Source: Flaccisagitta enflata (taxonomy: Eukaryota > Chaetognatha > Sagittoidea > Aphragmophora). From it: DNA of 64,000 nt. Every line of letters starts with the position of its first letter. The stretch's first letter is position 1. The stretch spans positions 3,286,001-3,350,000 of the forward strand of contig OZ231127.1 of NCBI GenBank assembly GCA_965153355.1. The letters are read 5' to 3'. Below are positions 10,146 through 21,647 of the stretch, in pieces. The notes below the pieces were generated by a model. The model was given only the letters and a program-made list of their open reading frames with translations, did no database searches and was not told the DNA's origin. Position numbers and translations under genes: made by a program.

Positions 10146-10491
10146 CCGTATATCCTCTAATAAACGCCCCCCCTCTAATTAGCCCCCCCCCTCTTTTTAA
10201 AAATAATCCCCTCACAATTAAGCTTTTCATTCTAATGAAAATTATAGATACACATAATAAAGACACAAATTATCTGTATTTTTTGTTTCTTATTAACTTC
10301 ATGTGTGGATATTTCTGTAAAAATCACATATTTTTATCTTTCCCTATCCTAAATCTTCTGTTTTACTTCAATTTTCAGTAATTTTTCTTAGTCTTGCATG
10401 CTACAGGGGGGCGCTAATTAGAAAGTGAAAAAGGCAATGTCATTTTGCAATCTTGTAAGCGCCCCAGGCGCTAATTAGGGGAAATACGGTA
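10146..10491. mobile_element. TA-flanked MITE with CCGTAT termini
   Basis: Inverted ends CCGTATATCCTCTAATAAAC at left and, in reverse complement, CCGTATTTCCCCTAATTAGC at right, each preceded by TA. This fits a TA target duplication. The interior is AT-rich with no ORF. Similar 'ACCGTATTTCC…' termini are widespread in invertebrate genomes, from general memory. Confidence 0.65.
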
Positions 10492-11094
10492 ATTCCTAAT
10501 TTTTGGGAAAAATGCGAAAAATGTGAAAAATAAAAAAAGATTCAGAAAATCATGGCTCCAAAACTATCAATTGCACAGAATTCTGCTTGGCGTCATCTGA
10601 AAGAGGAGATTTAGCTCTTTCTTAGCTATAACTTTCATGCAAAGCACCATTCAAGCCCAAAAAATGATCAACTTTCTCAAACTCCCCATGAGAAAAATGG
10701 AAAACAACTTTTCTTCGCGGAACTCAAAAAGTCTTCGAATCTTCGAATCTCGACTTTTTTCCAAATCAATAAAAACAAAAATAAATAAAGAGATAGTCTA
10801 AAGCTTATGATATCCGCCGCATCGTCGTTCGCTTTGTTCACATATTCCGCGAAATGACTCGATACGAGGGAGATGACATACGAGTTCTAAAAGGTTAAAG
10901 GTAAAGGTAAAAGAGAGTCTTAAGGCCTCAAACTTATCACTCCGACAACGTTGTCATTCGCTTTGGTCACAATCACTGCGAAACGACTCCAGCTCTAGCT
11001 AGATCGAATGAGTGTTCTTCCAGGTATTTTGATTAATCTGTTCAGAAGTCGTTAAGGAAAAAAGGTTAACTATTCAACGAGCGACGCGGGGTCA

Positions 11095-11430
11095 AAACAT
11101 CGTTGCGAATCGGTGGGCAGGGGCGTCCAAACCTCATTCACACCCTAAACCTACACCCCCTACACACATATATTCTCAAAAAGCGTCTGAATTACTCGTT
11201 TTTCCACATTTCGACTACACTCTTTTTTTTTTTTTATAAAAACCTAGTTTATAAGAACATCAAGGCTTTGAAATGCCCTAGAATTAGAACGTTGTAGTTA
11301 TCTTATTAGTAGCTATCTCTATCTCTTTTAAAGGCTTCGAAAAAAAAGTGACGTTCTTGTAAAAAAAAGAGTTTAGAGCTCGCCAACAGACGGACAAAGC
11401 CTCTGATAGAGTTGCGTGTCCGCAACAAAA
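11095..11430 (-). mobile_element. Possible pearl/HINE-like element
   Basis: Right end GAGTTGCGTGTCCGCAAC with an ACAGACGGACAAAGCCTCT stretch, and a left GTTGCGAATCGGTGGGCAGGG arm. The middle is unlike other copies and the 3' hairpin is absent, so it may be two fragments. Confidence 0.35.
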
Positions 11431-11477
11431 GATTGTCGATGTGATGGATGCAAATTCTCTGACCATGAGAAACCTAA

Positions 11478-11664
<187 letters not shown>

Positions 11665-11759
11665 CACACATACAGACATACAGACAAATAGACACACAGG
11701 CAGACAGATACAGAGACTCGCGCAGTGCCATAGTAAAACGTTATCAATGACGCGATCTC

Positions 11760-13390
11760 ACCGGATCACCCATTTAAATCGCAAACTTATCGCAGCCAAA
11801 CTTCCTAATTGTAAAGCTGACCTGAAGTCGCACGTGCGACACATTGGTTACGATACAAAATTCGTGCGACTTGAGGTTGTCGCAATTTGGCTTTGCCTGT
11901 ACTTATCCAGCGAAGAAATTTGATGTACAGCTCTAGCTTCGGAAAGAATATCTTTTTCTGAAACACTCTTTTTTCGCGCGTTACGAAAAATAACAATTAA
12001 CAATTAACACGAGTTCATTTCTTTCCTCTTTCCTCCTTCCTCGTCCTCGAACCGTCAGAAACAAACGCAGACGCGTAGGAAACATTCGCCTGCGCGCCCC
12101 CTTCCATTTATTAGTGGGTTAAGGGTTGAGGCGGATTGACCAATAGGCTTGAAAGGCTTAACCCTAGGGCCCCGCGGCCCAAGGGGGCCCCGCGCCTGCA
12201 GTACAAAAAAAAAAGAAAAAAAAAAAAGAAAAAAAAAAAAAAAGAAAAAAAAGGAAATAAAAAGAAAGAAAAGCAGAGGAGAAGATTATCAAAAATTCTG
12301 ATCTGCATCAATGTATTTGATGCACAATGATAGTAAACAATTGCAGTTGTCAAAAGTCTTTTTCAAAATATAAACCTGTATAAAAGATGAATTACAAACA
12401 CATTGCACTTTTAAGTATATATTGAGTATAAATATGAATGGCATAGTAATCTTTTTTTTATAATTTACTTTTAAACCTTAATATAACTAAATCTGAACCA
12501 ATTAAAAAATATTGTAATAATAATGAAAATAATTCTAAAATCTGTATGGCCAAAAACTGTTTGTATTGTTTTTTTCAGTTACATTAAGAATGACTCTTAT
12601 GTTTTGGGTTATGCTTCATAATCATTTGGTAACAGTTTTTAATAAGTGAATTGATTAAACCTACAAACAAAAAACGCACTTAAACTGAATAATTTACCAC
12701 AAATCTGATTGTAAATGATTATAGATGAGAAGTCAAGAAAAAGAAAGGGGGGCCCCGCGCTTTGTTGATCCGCCTCAGGGTTAGGCTTCTTAAGTCGGGC
12801 TGCAATCGCAGACAAAATTTGATTGGTCAACCCAATTTTTTTTCAATATTCTAAACATTGTTGATTTGCATGTTTCATTTATTAGAAATGATAATTAATT
12901 ATTGTTTAAAATATTTTTGCATTAAAAATTATTTCTGTGTCCAAAGTAACTGTAAAATGTTAGGATAAAGATCAGAAAAAATAGGATTTTTAAGGAAAAT
13001 CTTCTTTTATTATCTGACATGTTTTGGGTAAAATTATAACTTTGCATAGAGATTCAAAAATCGCCCTTTTCAAAAACATGGCGTCTTTCTAAAGACTTAT
13101 AAGATGAGGGCCATGTGTTTAGAAATGAAAAATTTTGCATTCAGAAGCAGAATTATGATTTTACCCAACAGCTTTCTGAATTTTTCCTCTTATTTTGAAG
13201 AGAAATTTTTTCGTTTCATTGACTAACTTTTGTCTTTATGAACATGCAATAAAAATCTTTCATTTGGTCAACATTTTCTAATATTCTTAAAGAAATCAGG
13301 AGTATAAAAATTTTGATTAAAAAACTTATTACTTACTAGGATTGCTAAATATAATAGTTTATGTGACTGAAAATCAAATTTTGTCTTCGT
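11760..13390. other. Non-coding stretch with a possible hAT-like inverted-repeat element
   Basis: About 12117-12785 has ends GAGGCGGATTGACC (left) and, inverted, GAGGCGGATCAACA (right), each followed by GGGGCCCCGCG-rich sequence and an A-rich tract (12203-12275). This resembles hAT MITE ends, but I could not find a clean 8-bp duplication. Related left ends occur at 32640-32720 and 33570-33640. 12850-13390 is AT-rich and I see no gene. Confidence 0.35.
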
Positions 13391-13468
13391 TTGCACCTTG
13401 ACTTAGAGAAAACAACGTTGTGGTCCATTTCAAATCGTCTTTTGATTTTAAAGTTCGACGCAACGACG

Positions 13469-13582
13469 ATGATGTGGACTTTCGTATTCGCCGTTTTTAA
13501 TGTTGTTTGCGCCGTCGTTGGCGATGTTCGGAATTCACAGGATGATTTACCCGCAACAGCGGCCTTACTAGCGCAGAATGAG
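13469..13582 (+). CDS. Possible first coding exon with signal peptide
   Basis: From the first ATG of an ATGATG pair, it encodes MMWTFVFAVFNVVCAVVG, a convincing signal-peptide core with small residues near the likely cleavage site. Then comes a polar stretch DVRNSQDDLPATAALLAQNE ending at a phase-0 donor GAG|GTAATA. The exon is distinctly more GC-rich than its AT-rich surroundings. No downstream exon was identified, and the strand is opposite to the Calx-beta gene, so it would be a different gene. It could be chance. Confidence 0.35.
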
Positions 13583-14088
13583 GTAATACGAAGGAAATGA
13601 GCGAGAGCGCTTAAAACGGGTAGACCGGATACACCGCAAGCCTAATCGTATGAGTATGACAAAAATGATGGTGTAACTGTAATAAAGGCTTGACAAATAA
13701 AATTGGGACTAGGAACTCACCCTTAACTCACTGGGTCCCATGCCGGACCCCATGCTAATACGGAACTCTTTTTTTCTTTTTTTGTCGCGGAATTATTTAT
13801 TTCATGACATTCCTTTTTTTAACTGTTTCTGTTTATTAGTGGAATGTCTTTTTATTATTGCGCACACAATCCAATGATTAATACTAACACGCTTCTCATG
13901 ATTAGGCGAACTGGGAAAGTGATCTAAATGGAGATTAACAATGTATTTGGAGGGCTGAAATTTGGCAAAGAGATGGCTAATACATAGTATTTTCAGAAAC
14001 CGAAGCCTTATAACGTATCTGAGTAGCCCTGGGAGTGTGCTATGCCAGAAACCCGGTGTAAGATTTTGACCGGTTTTCACAAGAAATT

Positions 14089-14258
14089 TTTAATTGCGGA
14101 CACGCAACTCTATAAGAGGCTTTGTTCGTCCGTCCATTGGTTGGTCGGTCGGTTGGTTGGTTGGTTGGTCCGTCACGCTCGAGTTGAAAAGTGGGAAATT
14201 GCGCATTTCCGCCCCTGCCCACCCGTCCGCAACTAGTGGCCGTGTATCCGGCCTTGTT
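14089..14258 (+). mobile_element. Pearl/HINE-like element, GTTGCGGAC arm type
   Basis: 5' arm ATTGCGGACACGCAAC, a GGTT/GGTC microsatellite, 'TGCGCATTTCCGCCCCTGCC', 3' arm GTCCGCAAC and hairpin GGCCGTGTATCCGGCC with TTGTT. Confidence 0.7.
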
Positions 14259-14289
14259 TCATGGATGGACGGCATAAACAAACTCATTT

Positions 14290-14820
14290 TTTAGTCGTGT
14301 GCTACGTGACTCTACACCCCGCTATTTCGGTTGGTTGGTCGGTCGGTCGGTTGGTTGGTTGGTCCCCTTTTGGGCAGCGGCCCCGAAGGGGCCGATGACC
14401 TATGCTTTCACACAGGAGAAATTTCTTCTCCTTCAACGTCCACCCCCCCCATCAAGACCCAAAGTCTAGTCGAGGCCCTAATCCTAGTCTCAAGGCCCAA
14501 ATCATGACCTTGAGGCTCAAATCCCAGCCCCAAAGCTCAAATCCCAGCCTCAAAGCTCAAATCCCAGCCTCAAAGCTCAAATCCCAGCCTCAAGGCTCAA
14601 ATTCCAGCCTCGAGGCTCAAATCTCAGCCTTGAGGCTCAAATCTCAGCCTTGAGGCTCAAATCCCAGCCTCAAGGCTCAAACCCAAGCCTCAAAGCTCAA
14701 ATCCCAGTCTCGATGCTCAAATCCCAGTCTCCAGGCTCAAATCCCAGCCTCAAAGCTCAAATGCCAGCCTTGGGGCCCAAATCCTAGCCTCAAAGCTCAA
14801 ATCTCATGTTAGGGGCTCAC
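14290..14820 (+). mobile_element. Truncated pearl/HINE-like 5' end joined to a foldback minisatellite element
   Basis: 14290-14364 is the 5' arm (GTCGTGTGCTACGTGAC) and GGTT/GGTC tract of a pearl/HINE-like copy. It passes straight into GGGCAGCGGCCCCGAAGGGG, 'CCGATGACCTATGCTTTCAC' and a ~20-bp minisatellite (unit AAATCCCAGCCTCAAAGCTC, 14460-14810). The same composite occurs at 36302-37195. Confidence 0.6.
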
Positions 14821-15099
14821 CTTAAGAGAGAGTCATACTGCATCAGAGTTAGGACAGACGCATCGCTGTATGCATCTGCCATTCATTGGATACTATCTGG
14901 TTGGGAGAATTGGATAAAAGTGTATCTTAATACATTGTGATGCGGAGAGAGATGATGGAGGTGAGGTCGTTGTAGATGAAATTAAGTAGCCATGCGGAGT
15001 AAGTAATTAGATGAGGAGACTGGATAATTAGTAAATTATCAGACTATGACAGTCAGCCGTCCAAGGGCCCTATTCCTGCCCTAGACCCTGCCCAAAAGC

Positions 15100-16070
15100 G
15101 GTACCTCTATTGCCGCTCCTCCCTCTTCTTCCCTCCCTCTTCCATCCTCCTTTAACTCCTCTGCCCACGCCTCTTGTTCCACTACCTTTCACCCTCCATT
15201 CTCATACAAATCTTCCGCCGTCGCCTCTGCTGCCGCTACTTAGCTCCTCTCATCCTCCTACCTCTTTCGCCGTCGCCTCTATTGCCGCTACCTGCTCCAT
15301 ATCATGCCCCTAGACCTCTTTCGCCGCCGCCGCTACTGCCGCTACTAAAGGTAGCGGCAATAGAGGCGGCGGCGGAAGAGATGTAGGAAGATGCTAATGG
15401 GGTAGGTAGAGGCAGCAGAGGTAGAGATCGAAACCCCCTAAACCTCTTCCGCCGCTGCCGCTATTGCCGCTACCTTGGATACATCTGGTAAAAAAAAAAA
15501 AAAATTCCAGTGTCAGTAGCGGCACTAGTGGCGGCGGTGGAAGAGGTGTCCAGGCATTATATGGGGTGGGTAGCGGCACTAGCGGCAGCGGCGGAGGTGT
15601 AGGGGCATGGTATGGCGTAGGTGGCGGCACTAGCGGCGGCAGCTGAAGAGTTGCAGGGGCATAATTTGGGTTAGGTAGCGGCAGTAGCGGCGGCGGCGGA
15701 AAAGGTATAGGGGCATGATTTGGGCTAGGTAGCGGCACTAGCGGGGGAGGTGTAGGAGCATGGTATGAGGTAGGTAGCGGCACTAGCGGCGGCGGCGGCA
15801 GAGGTATACAGGCATGATTTGGGGTGGGTAGCGGCACTAGCGGTGGTGGCGGAAGTGGTATAGGGGCATGATTTGGGGTAGGTAGCGGCACTAGCAGCAG
15901 CGGCGGAAGAGGTGTAGGGGGTAGATAGGATAAATGAGGATAGGTAGAGGCAGTATAGTTGTTGGCAGAAGAGGTTAAGGGAATGGAAAGGATGTCAAAG
16001 GCTAGGTTGAGGCAGAGGTAGTGGCGGCGGAAGAGGTAAAGGGGATGGAAAGGATGCTGGGAGGTAGGAA
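15100..16070. repeat. GCGGCAGTAGCGG-type minisatellite in two orientations
   Basis: Units of ~50-60 bp built on 'GGTAGCGGCACTAGCGGCGG' then AGAGGTATAGGGGCATGATT. From 15100 to about 15350 the units are in the inverse orientation (GCCGCTACC), with a mixed section to 15480. Proline-rich frames are by-products. Confidence 0.85.
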
Positions 16071-16479
16071 GAGACAGAAAAGGGAAGTAAAAGAAACCAG
16101 GGTGGACCGCTGGTTGTCACTGCCTCTAAATTATATACTATACCCGAGACGCGTGCAACACTTTTTTTTACTGAATGGCCTGTGAATGACAATAGAACGA
16201 AAGAGAGATCATTCACTTTTAAGTAATACCATATGTGTAAGTGTGACAACCAATAACCATCAATCTAAACAGTAACGCGATATACTCAATACATTACACA
16301 ACGAATCCAGAAACGTGAGTCTACTACCTAGGAAAAAAGAATATCTACACCTGGGATACAATATGATTTAGTGATCTAATATCTATTTAATCATTATACA
16401 AAAAGTGTTAATACATAAAATAATTTGTTTTTTAACTAAAAATTCTTATCAAAGTTTTGGGAAGCAATATCTAAAGCTA

Positions 16480-16637
16480 TTCAAACTTATTATAGAGGTA
16501 GGCCACTGACTATGGGATAAAAGTCATTTCTCTGTTGTACCATTCTCAAGCACTGACCATGAGCTTCAATGCTACATGTTTGTTTTGTCAAAAAATGTTC
16601 GGGAAGTGTAAGTTCAAAGGGGTCAAAGGTCAGGGGG
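16480..16637 (+). repeat. Left part of a repeat interrupted by the LTR element
   Basis: Matches, in reverse complement, the repeat at 31240-31440 ('GCTTCAATGCT', 'TTTGTTTTGTCAAAAAATGT', TCGGGAAGTGTAAGTTC). Its continuation is at 26178-26470. Confidence 0.75.
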
Positions 16638-17064
16638 TGTGATATCTTATTTGCACGGGTCATGCTATCTGAGTAAAAAAGGACCTGCCTCCGTTTCTTA
16701 TCGCTTTCCCCGTGTGCGTGGTCGTCACGTGATCGTTGCTTTTCTTATAAATACCAGTGTGAGCCTCTGCAAAGTCGAGAGTGCGCAGTGTGCGTTTGGG
16801 AAGCGCCAAGTGTGAGTATTTGATGTTGCTGATTGATGTTTTCTATTGCCTAGTGATATACGTCTGTTGCTAATTGATATTCAACGCTTTTATCTTTCTC
16901 TCCAATGTACTAAAGAGTGGTTATTTGTCATATCAGGTTTTGATGCGTTTCATGTGGCTTTTATGTGGCTTTGTACAATACAAGAGTTTTGCATTTGACA
17001 TCCGGTCTTGTTATTAGCGCACTCTCCATGGAGTCAGTCCATCAGTCCAAGAAAGAATCTCACA
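16638..17064 (+). repeat. 5' LTR
   Basis: 427 bp, TGTGATATCTTATT…GAATCTCACA. Carries a TATA-like CTTATAAATACC near 16744, about a quarter of the way in, consistent with the U3 promoter, and a downstream GC-richer region. Confidence 0.9.
16744..16755 (+). promoter_or_regulatory. TATA box of the 5' LTR
   Basis: CTTATAAATACC, conserved in the 3' LTR near 25857. Upstream lies CACGTGATC, a possible E-box. Transcription would be expected to start about 30 bp downstream. Confidence 0.5.
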
Positions 17065-17362
17065 GTCTAAACACTTTGAAATTCCGTTGAAGCCAAAGGT
17101 CCGTCATGAAGAGAACCTGAAGCCACGCGACAAAACCTTCCGTCATCCCACACGCAAAAGTTAAGTAAAGGAGCATAGTTGGGTCGGCCATCAATCGCTC
17201 AAAAGTGTTACAAAAGATCATTAGGGATGACGTCGGCTTATTCTAATGGCGTAGTTAAAGTCCTGCGCAACGTGGTTTATAGCCAGTATTGAGGTTTTTA
17301 CTCATCCTTTTCATTGTCCTCAGTTTCAGTTACAACGGGTCCAACGAACGCCGAGGCCGTCG

Positions 17363-19698
17363 GTGAAGTCGTTGTTTGAAGGGAATCAAGATAAAATGTA
17401 TTACCAGACTACTATGTCTCGCGGTGAAGCCGCCATTGAAGAATACCATATGGAATTGCGCCGTCAAGGCTGGAATCTCGCCCAAGTGGAAGTACAGCGA
17501 AACGAAGAACAGCGCCGTGAAAAGGATCGGAGCCAGGTATATTTGGCCCAAAGGGCAAAAGATTTGGCTATGAGAAGTTTACCTCCTCTTTTGGAGGAGT
17601 CTCGCGCTACTCGTATTGCCAAAGCGTGCAAGGTTAAGGATGAAGAAGTGGATAAAAAGTTGATGCTAAGTTTGAGTTCACTAACCTTTGCGTCTCAAAG
17701 TAATGTGAAAAGTGTTGAGGCTCGTCCTAACTTGTCTCAGTCTGTCTCTACCACCACCAGCCACGCCGTGGTTCCAGTGGTGGCTGTCTGTCTCTGCCAC
17801 TTTATCAGTCGCTACGTCTGCGACTGCTATGTCTGTTGCTTCATTTGCTCCTACTGCTACCTCAATGGCTGCCACAGCTACCTTTCATCCCCCTGCGGTG
17901 GCCAAAACTGCCCCTGCTACTTCGATTGCTTCAGTTGCTTTGTCTGTTTCTATTACGTCAGTTGCTACACCTGCTCCTACAGATTTCTTGTCAGTTGCTA
18001 CAGCCGCTACTCTCCCTACAGTCAGCTCCGAGCTTCCAGAGCTTCAGCCCGAACCGAGTCCAGATTCCTATGTAACAGTTAATCAATCCTCTTCTGATTT
18101 TTCCTTTGCTCCTCCCTTGAGCCCCAGCGAACCTATATTGCTCCAGTCAACAGATTCTCAACAGACTGCCTCGTCACCGCCGCAAGCTATTAAACATGGT
18201 GGTGAGATCGAGGATTACGCGTGTTTCAAACCAGAGTCAGAGATGGTCGTCGTCTCCAGCAACAGTAGTAGGACCGAAATTGCTCCTACAGTTCAAATGG
18301 ATCAAAAGGTAAAGGATGATGGTAATGTTATTACACCTTCGTCTAAGGTTTCATTGTCCCTTGATTTTCGCCCGCAGTTTGATGGTGAAACCAGCATTGA
18401 ATTTGCTCCTGTTGTCGAAATCAGCTCCAGCGACCAGTTACACGTTGAGCTGTACATTTGACGATCCAGTCTCTAATCTAGTTATTGCTCCAGCAGATCA
18501 ATCGAGTCTCTCTGCACATGGAAATGGTCCCATTGTTACTAACCAGGGTTCACCCGTTTCTTTTTTTCTTGCTTCTGCGAGCCCCACTGCCCCAGATTTG
18601 CTCCAGCAAGTCGATATCAAGTCGTCAGTTTCGTCAATCCCACGTCACCTCGGGTTCGAGCCTGATCGTCGTGGTAGAGTTCAAGATTCATCTGAAGGCA
18701 CGGCGTCGCTACAGTCGTTGTCAAAAGATAAGTTTTGTATTGAAGTGAGTGACAAGCCTCAGCTTGGTCACGATGCTCCTACCGACTTCGATGAAGCGAG
18801 TATTGACTCTCTATCTTTGCCAAATTCGTTTTCAAAAAGTGCTACTTTTGATTCCCCATCTCAGTCTAAGGTTTTAACGTCGGTGGGCTCGCCGGAGTTC
18901 GTTGTCAACAATCGAGTTTCAAAGATCGAGATTAGCCTTTCATCTCAAGAGTCTAAGGAAGTTGACGACGTTGCAGAGAACACGCTCGAAGGAATAACGC
19001 CGCCCCCAAGGACGCCGCCTAAAGCCAAGTTTGACCCTCTCACTGGTGAGAAGGAAAATGAATGGCCCCGTTATTGTCACAACACTCGGCTTTCATTGCC
19101 TCTCATAATGATACTCACTTGTTTCATGATTCTGCCGATCATTTTGTTTGCTCCTCAACACAAGGTTCCGTTTCAGGTTTTCCATTCAAAGTTGGCGATG
19201 AAAAGCTTTTGGCCGTTGGAAACGAACGGGCTCGTTTTTGGCGTCCCACTTACTGCCGCTATGACATCGAGTTTCAAATGGACTGGTAACGGTCATGGTG
19301 ATGATCCATCCAGAAAGGTGATTGACCCGATCATTTCATGTCTTAAAAGTCGTAGTGGCGCCTTCGACTTGATTCGTCTATTCTCATTATGTAGGAATCG
19401 CGATTTCAATTTAATCAAGTTTCTTGCGAATCCGCGCACTGTGGGAAAGTCGGTTCCTTACGAGTTACGTCATATGGTCACGAGTTTAAAGAGGACGTTG
19501 GTTAAAGTGTCAACTTTGTTTTCAGATGTTTACCGCATGTTTCGCTCCAGTGTCAAGCGAAAGGCGGGGGTAGAGAAAGAAGTACGAGTTACTTCCTTAT
19601 GCATCTTAACTTGGATTTTTTTCCCACATATGCAAGTTGAAGTCGCGAAAAACACTAGCGGGGCCAGCACTCTTCAGCTTATGTCGTTCTCATGTTAA
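17363..19698 (+). pseudogene. Gag-position ORF region of the LTR element, frameshifted
   Basis: Three overlapping open frames: 17363-18082, 17712-18461 and 18316-19698. The first ~120 residues are charged and helical (EEYHMELRRQGWNL, NEEQRREKDRS). The second is Ser/Thr/Ala/Pro-rich (low complexity, e.g. VATSATAMSVASFAPTATS). The third is acidic and Ser-rich, then has a hydrophobic stretch (LPLIMILTCFMILPIILF) and a basic helical end. Smooth composition across the overlaps suggests one ancestral ORF of about 780 codons broken by two frameshifts. Position fits gag, but I recognise no capsid motif or zinc knuckle. It could also be captured host sequence. Confidence 0.4.
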
Positions 19699-20121
19699 GT
19701 TCAATTTGATTATAAAAAAAAGTGAAAAAAAAAGGTCGATGAATTTGTACGCTTATTTTCTTAAACTCGCCCCCACTCGTTTTTTTCAGAGTCAAAGTTA
19801 CTCTGCACTTGTATCATTGCGCGCCATCTTTTTCACAAAAACATAGAAAATCATAGCAAAACTAGTTTTTGGAGATTGTCTGATTGAAGAGCGCTGCTTC
19901 ATTCGACTCTGACCGCATGCACTTGTAAGAGAAATGCAATCTGCTTTGTAAAAAAGATCATCTTACAGCTGTTTGTTTTTATACATGTGCACGTAGAGTC
20001 ACGTAGTGACGCAGAAAACGCCACTTAAAAAACCGCGGTACATTAAGTACTCATCCTCATAGAGAAGTAGATCGAGAAAGAAAAGTGAAATATCCTCTTA
20101 ATCCAAAGGTTTACATGAGTA

Positions 20122-20550
20122 CACTCTTTATCTTATATAAGGACCAGTAAATTTTTTCTGAGCCTGGGATGTCCTTAAATTTTAACAAATTTCAGGCTGA
20201 AATGTCTTTAGCGTGTCCTTAATATTTTCTTATAATTTTCTTATGACTACGTTTTATGCATTAAAATAATTGAGGTTCAGTATCATGAAACATTAGTTAG
20301 ATATGACAATAATTGTTTTGTAGTTGTTCTTTATAGAATACTATATAATTTAACAAAAATAAGACTATCATTTCTTTTAAATGTGGTTATTTCCTTTAAG
20401 AAGTTGCGTAAAGACAATCTAAATTTTGAATGAAAAAATTTTTTTTTGCAAATCTGAGGCTGGGCTTTGTCCTTAAAATGTCCTTAATTTTTGGCAAAAT
20501 TTCAGCCTCAATGTCCTTATAAACTTTGTCCTTACTCAAAATAAAGAGTG
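20122..20550. mobile_element. TA-flanked MITE inside the LTR element
   Basis: Termini CACTCTTTATCTTATATAAGG at left and, inverted, CACTCTTTATTTTGAGTAAGG at right, with TA on each side (20120-20121, 20551-20552). Subterminal TGTCCTTAA motifs are also inverted. 429 bp, no ORF. Mariner-type size and target. Confidence 0.75.
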
Positions 20551-20623
20551 TAGATATACTTTTTGACTTTTATACACATGAAATGCTCTTGCCTAAATAA
20601 GATTTTGATGAGCGCCTCTGAAG

Positions 20624-21523
20624 TTGACCTTTCAGTCCCTGGACTCTAACTCTGAACGTAAAGTTGTGTTTGTCAGTCATCAATCGTTTTTATATTTGTA
20701 CTTATTATCCATTACAAACAAACAAACGTTAATTCTAGTTAGCAAAAGTCGCGAGAGGAAACGAATCTCCGTCGAACAAACCCAAGGAAGCCCAGATCGG
20801 TGGAGACTTACGCCTGTCGTGAGTCTAGACACTTTCGGGGGCGAGTTTTTTTCAGAACGCATTTCACTTTTAACTCTATGAAGTAAAACAACAAGATCCT
20901 TACCTAGCGGGGGGATATACTCCATCGTTGGATCTCTCCATTGTCATGCCAGATTTTAATCCAAAATTTTCTTTCCCCTCGAGTTTGCCCTGTCAAGGTC
21001 CGAGTATTTGGCGCCAATCCAAGGGAAAATGGCTACGCTCCAAAGTGAATGGACCGACCGACATTGGATCGATCGTCATCAAAAGTGTCAAGGTCAAGAC
21101 TGATTTCATTGATCCATTGTTGAGAAAGAAGTCACTTTCTCCCTTTGAGAGGCATCGTGATTTTGTCGTTTTATTCTTTCACTAATCTCAAGCTTCTCAG
21201 GTCATATGATCGCGTTTTGGGCACCGTGCCACATGTTCAAGACGGTGAACCCGTGGGTAGCGGTGAAACCCAGATGGAGGAAATTAAGGTCAACGACCTC
21301 CAGTCACCAGTTTATTCATGAACTGGCGTTCATTCAGGATCGTCGTTCACCACAGAACAAAAGGTATTTTGATGTTAAAGCAATGACGTATCAAGCCTTT
21401 AGTCCGTTTATTGCAACAGGCTCATTTGGAAAGAGCAAAAAGTTTATTAGTAAAAGGATTCAACCTTATGTTTTAAATGCCCGCCTGGGACTCGAACTCG
21501 CGCTGGTTGGGTGCTTCACATAG
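20624..21523 (+). other. Weak coding-like stretch in the LTR element
   Basis: Short plus-strand frames at 20928-21185 and 21206-21523 have balanced composition (for example WRQSKGKWLRSKVNGPTDIG, then VAVKPRWRKLRSTTSSHQF) and sit one after another. I recognise no family. A minus-strand tRNA T-arm-like motif (GTTCGAGTCCC) lies at about 21490-21500. Confidence 0.25.
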
Positions 21524-21647
21524 CAAAAGTTACTTATTTCTTTTCATCCTCTTGACCTAATGTGGAGTGGTCAATTTTAGGACTCTTACCATTTTTCTTT
21601 CATCAAAAATCGTTCATCTTCCGTTTTTTAGAAAATTGTTTTTGTCC

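Noticed and set aside
12117-12785. Definite hAT element
   Set aside because: The GAGGCGGAT ends are suggestive but no clean 8-bp target duplication could be aligned.
14042-14294. Short ORFs over GGTC/GTCC tracts in pearl/HINE-like copies
   Set aside because: The same frames recur in every copy as RPSVG or DGPT repeats; they are non-coding element sequence.
15394-15891. Proline-rich 165-codon minus-strand frame
   Set aside because: By-product of the GCGGCACTAGCGG minisatellite; no signal peptide or splice structure.
17065-17100. tRNA primer-binding site after the 5' LTR
   Set aside because: No TGG-initiated match; a six-base complementarity to the LTR near 16773 is too short to claim self-priming.
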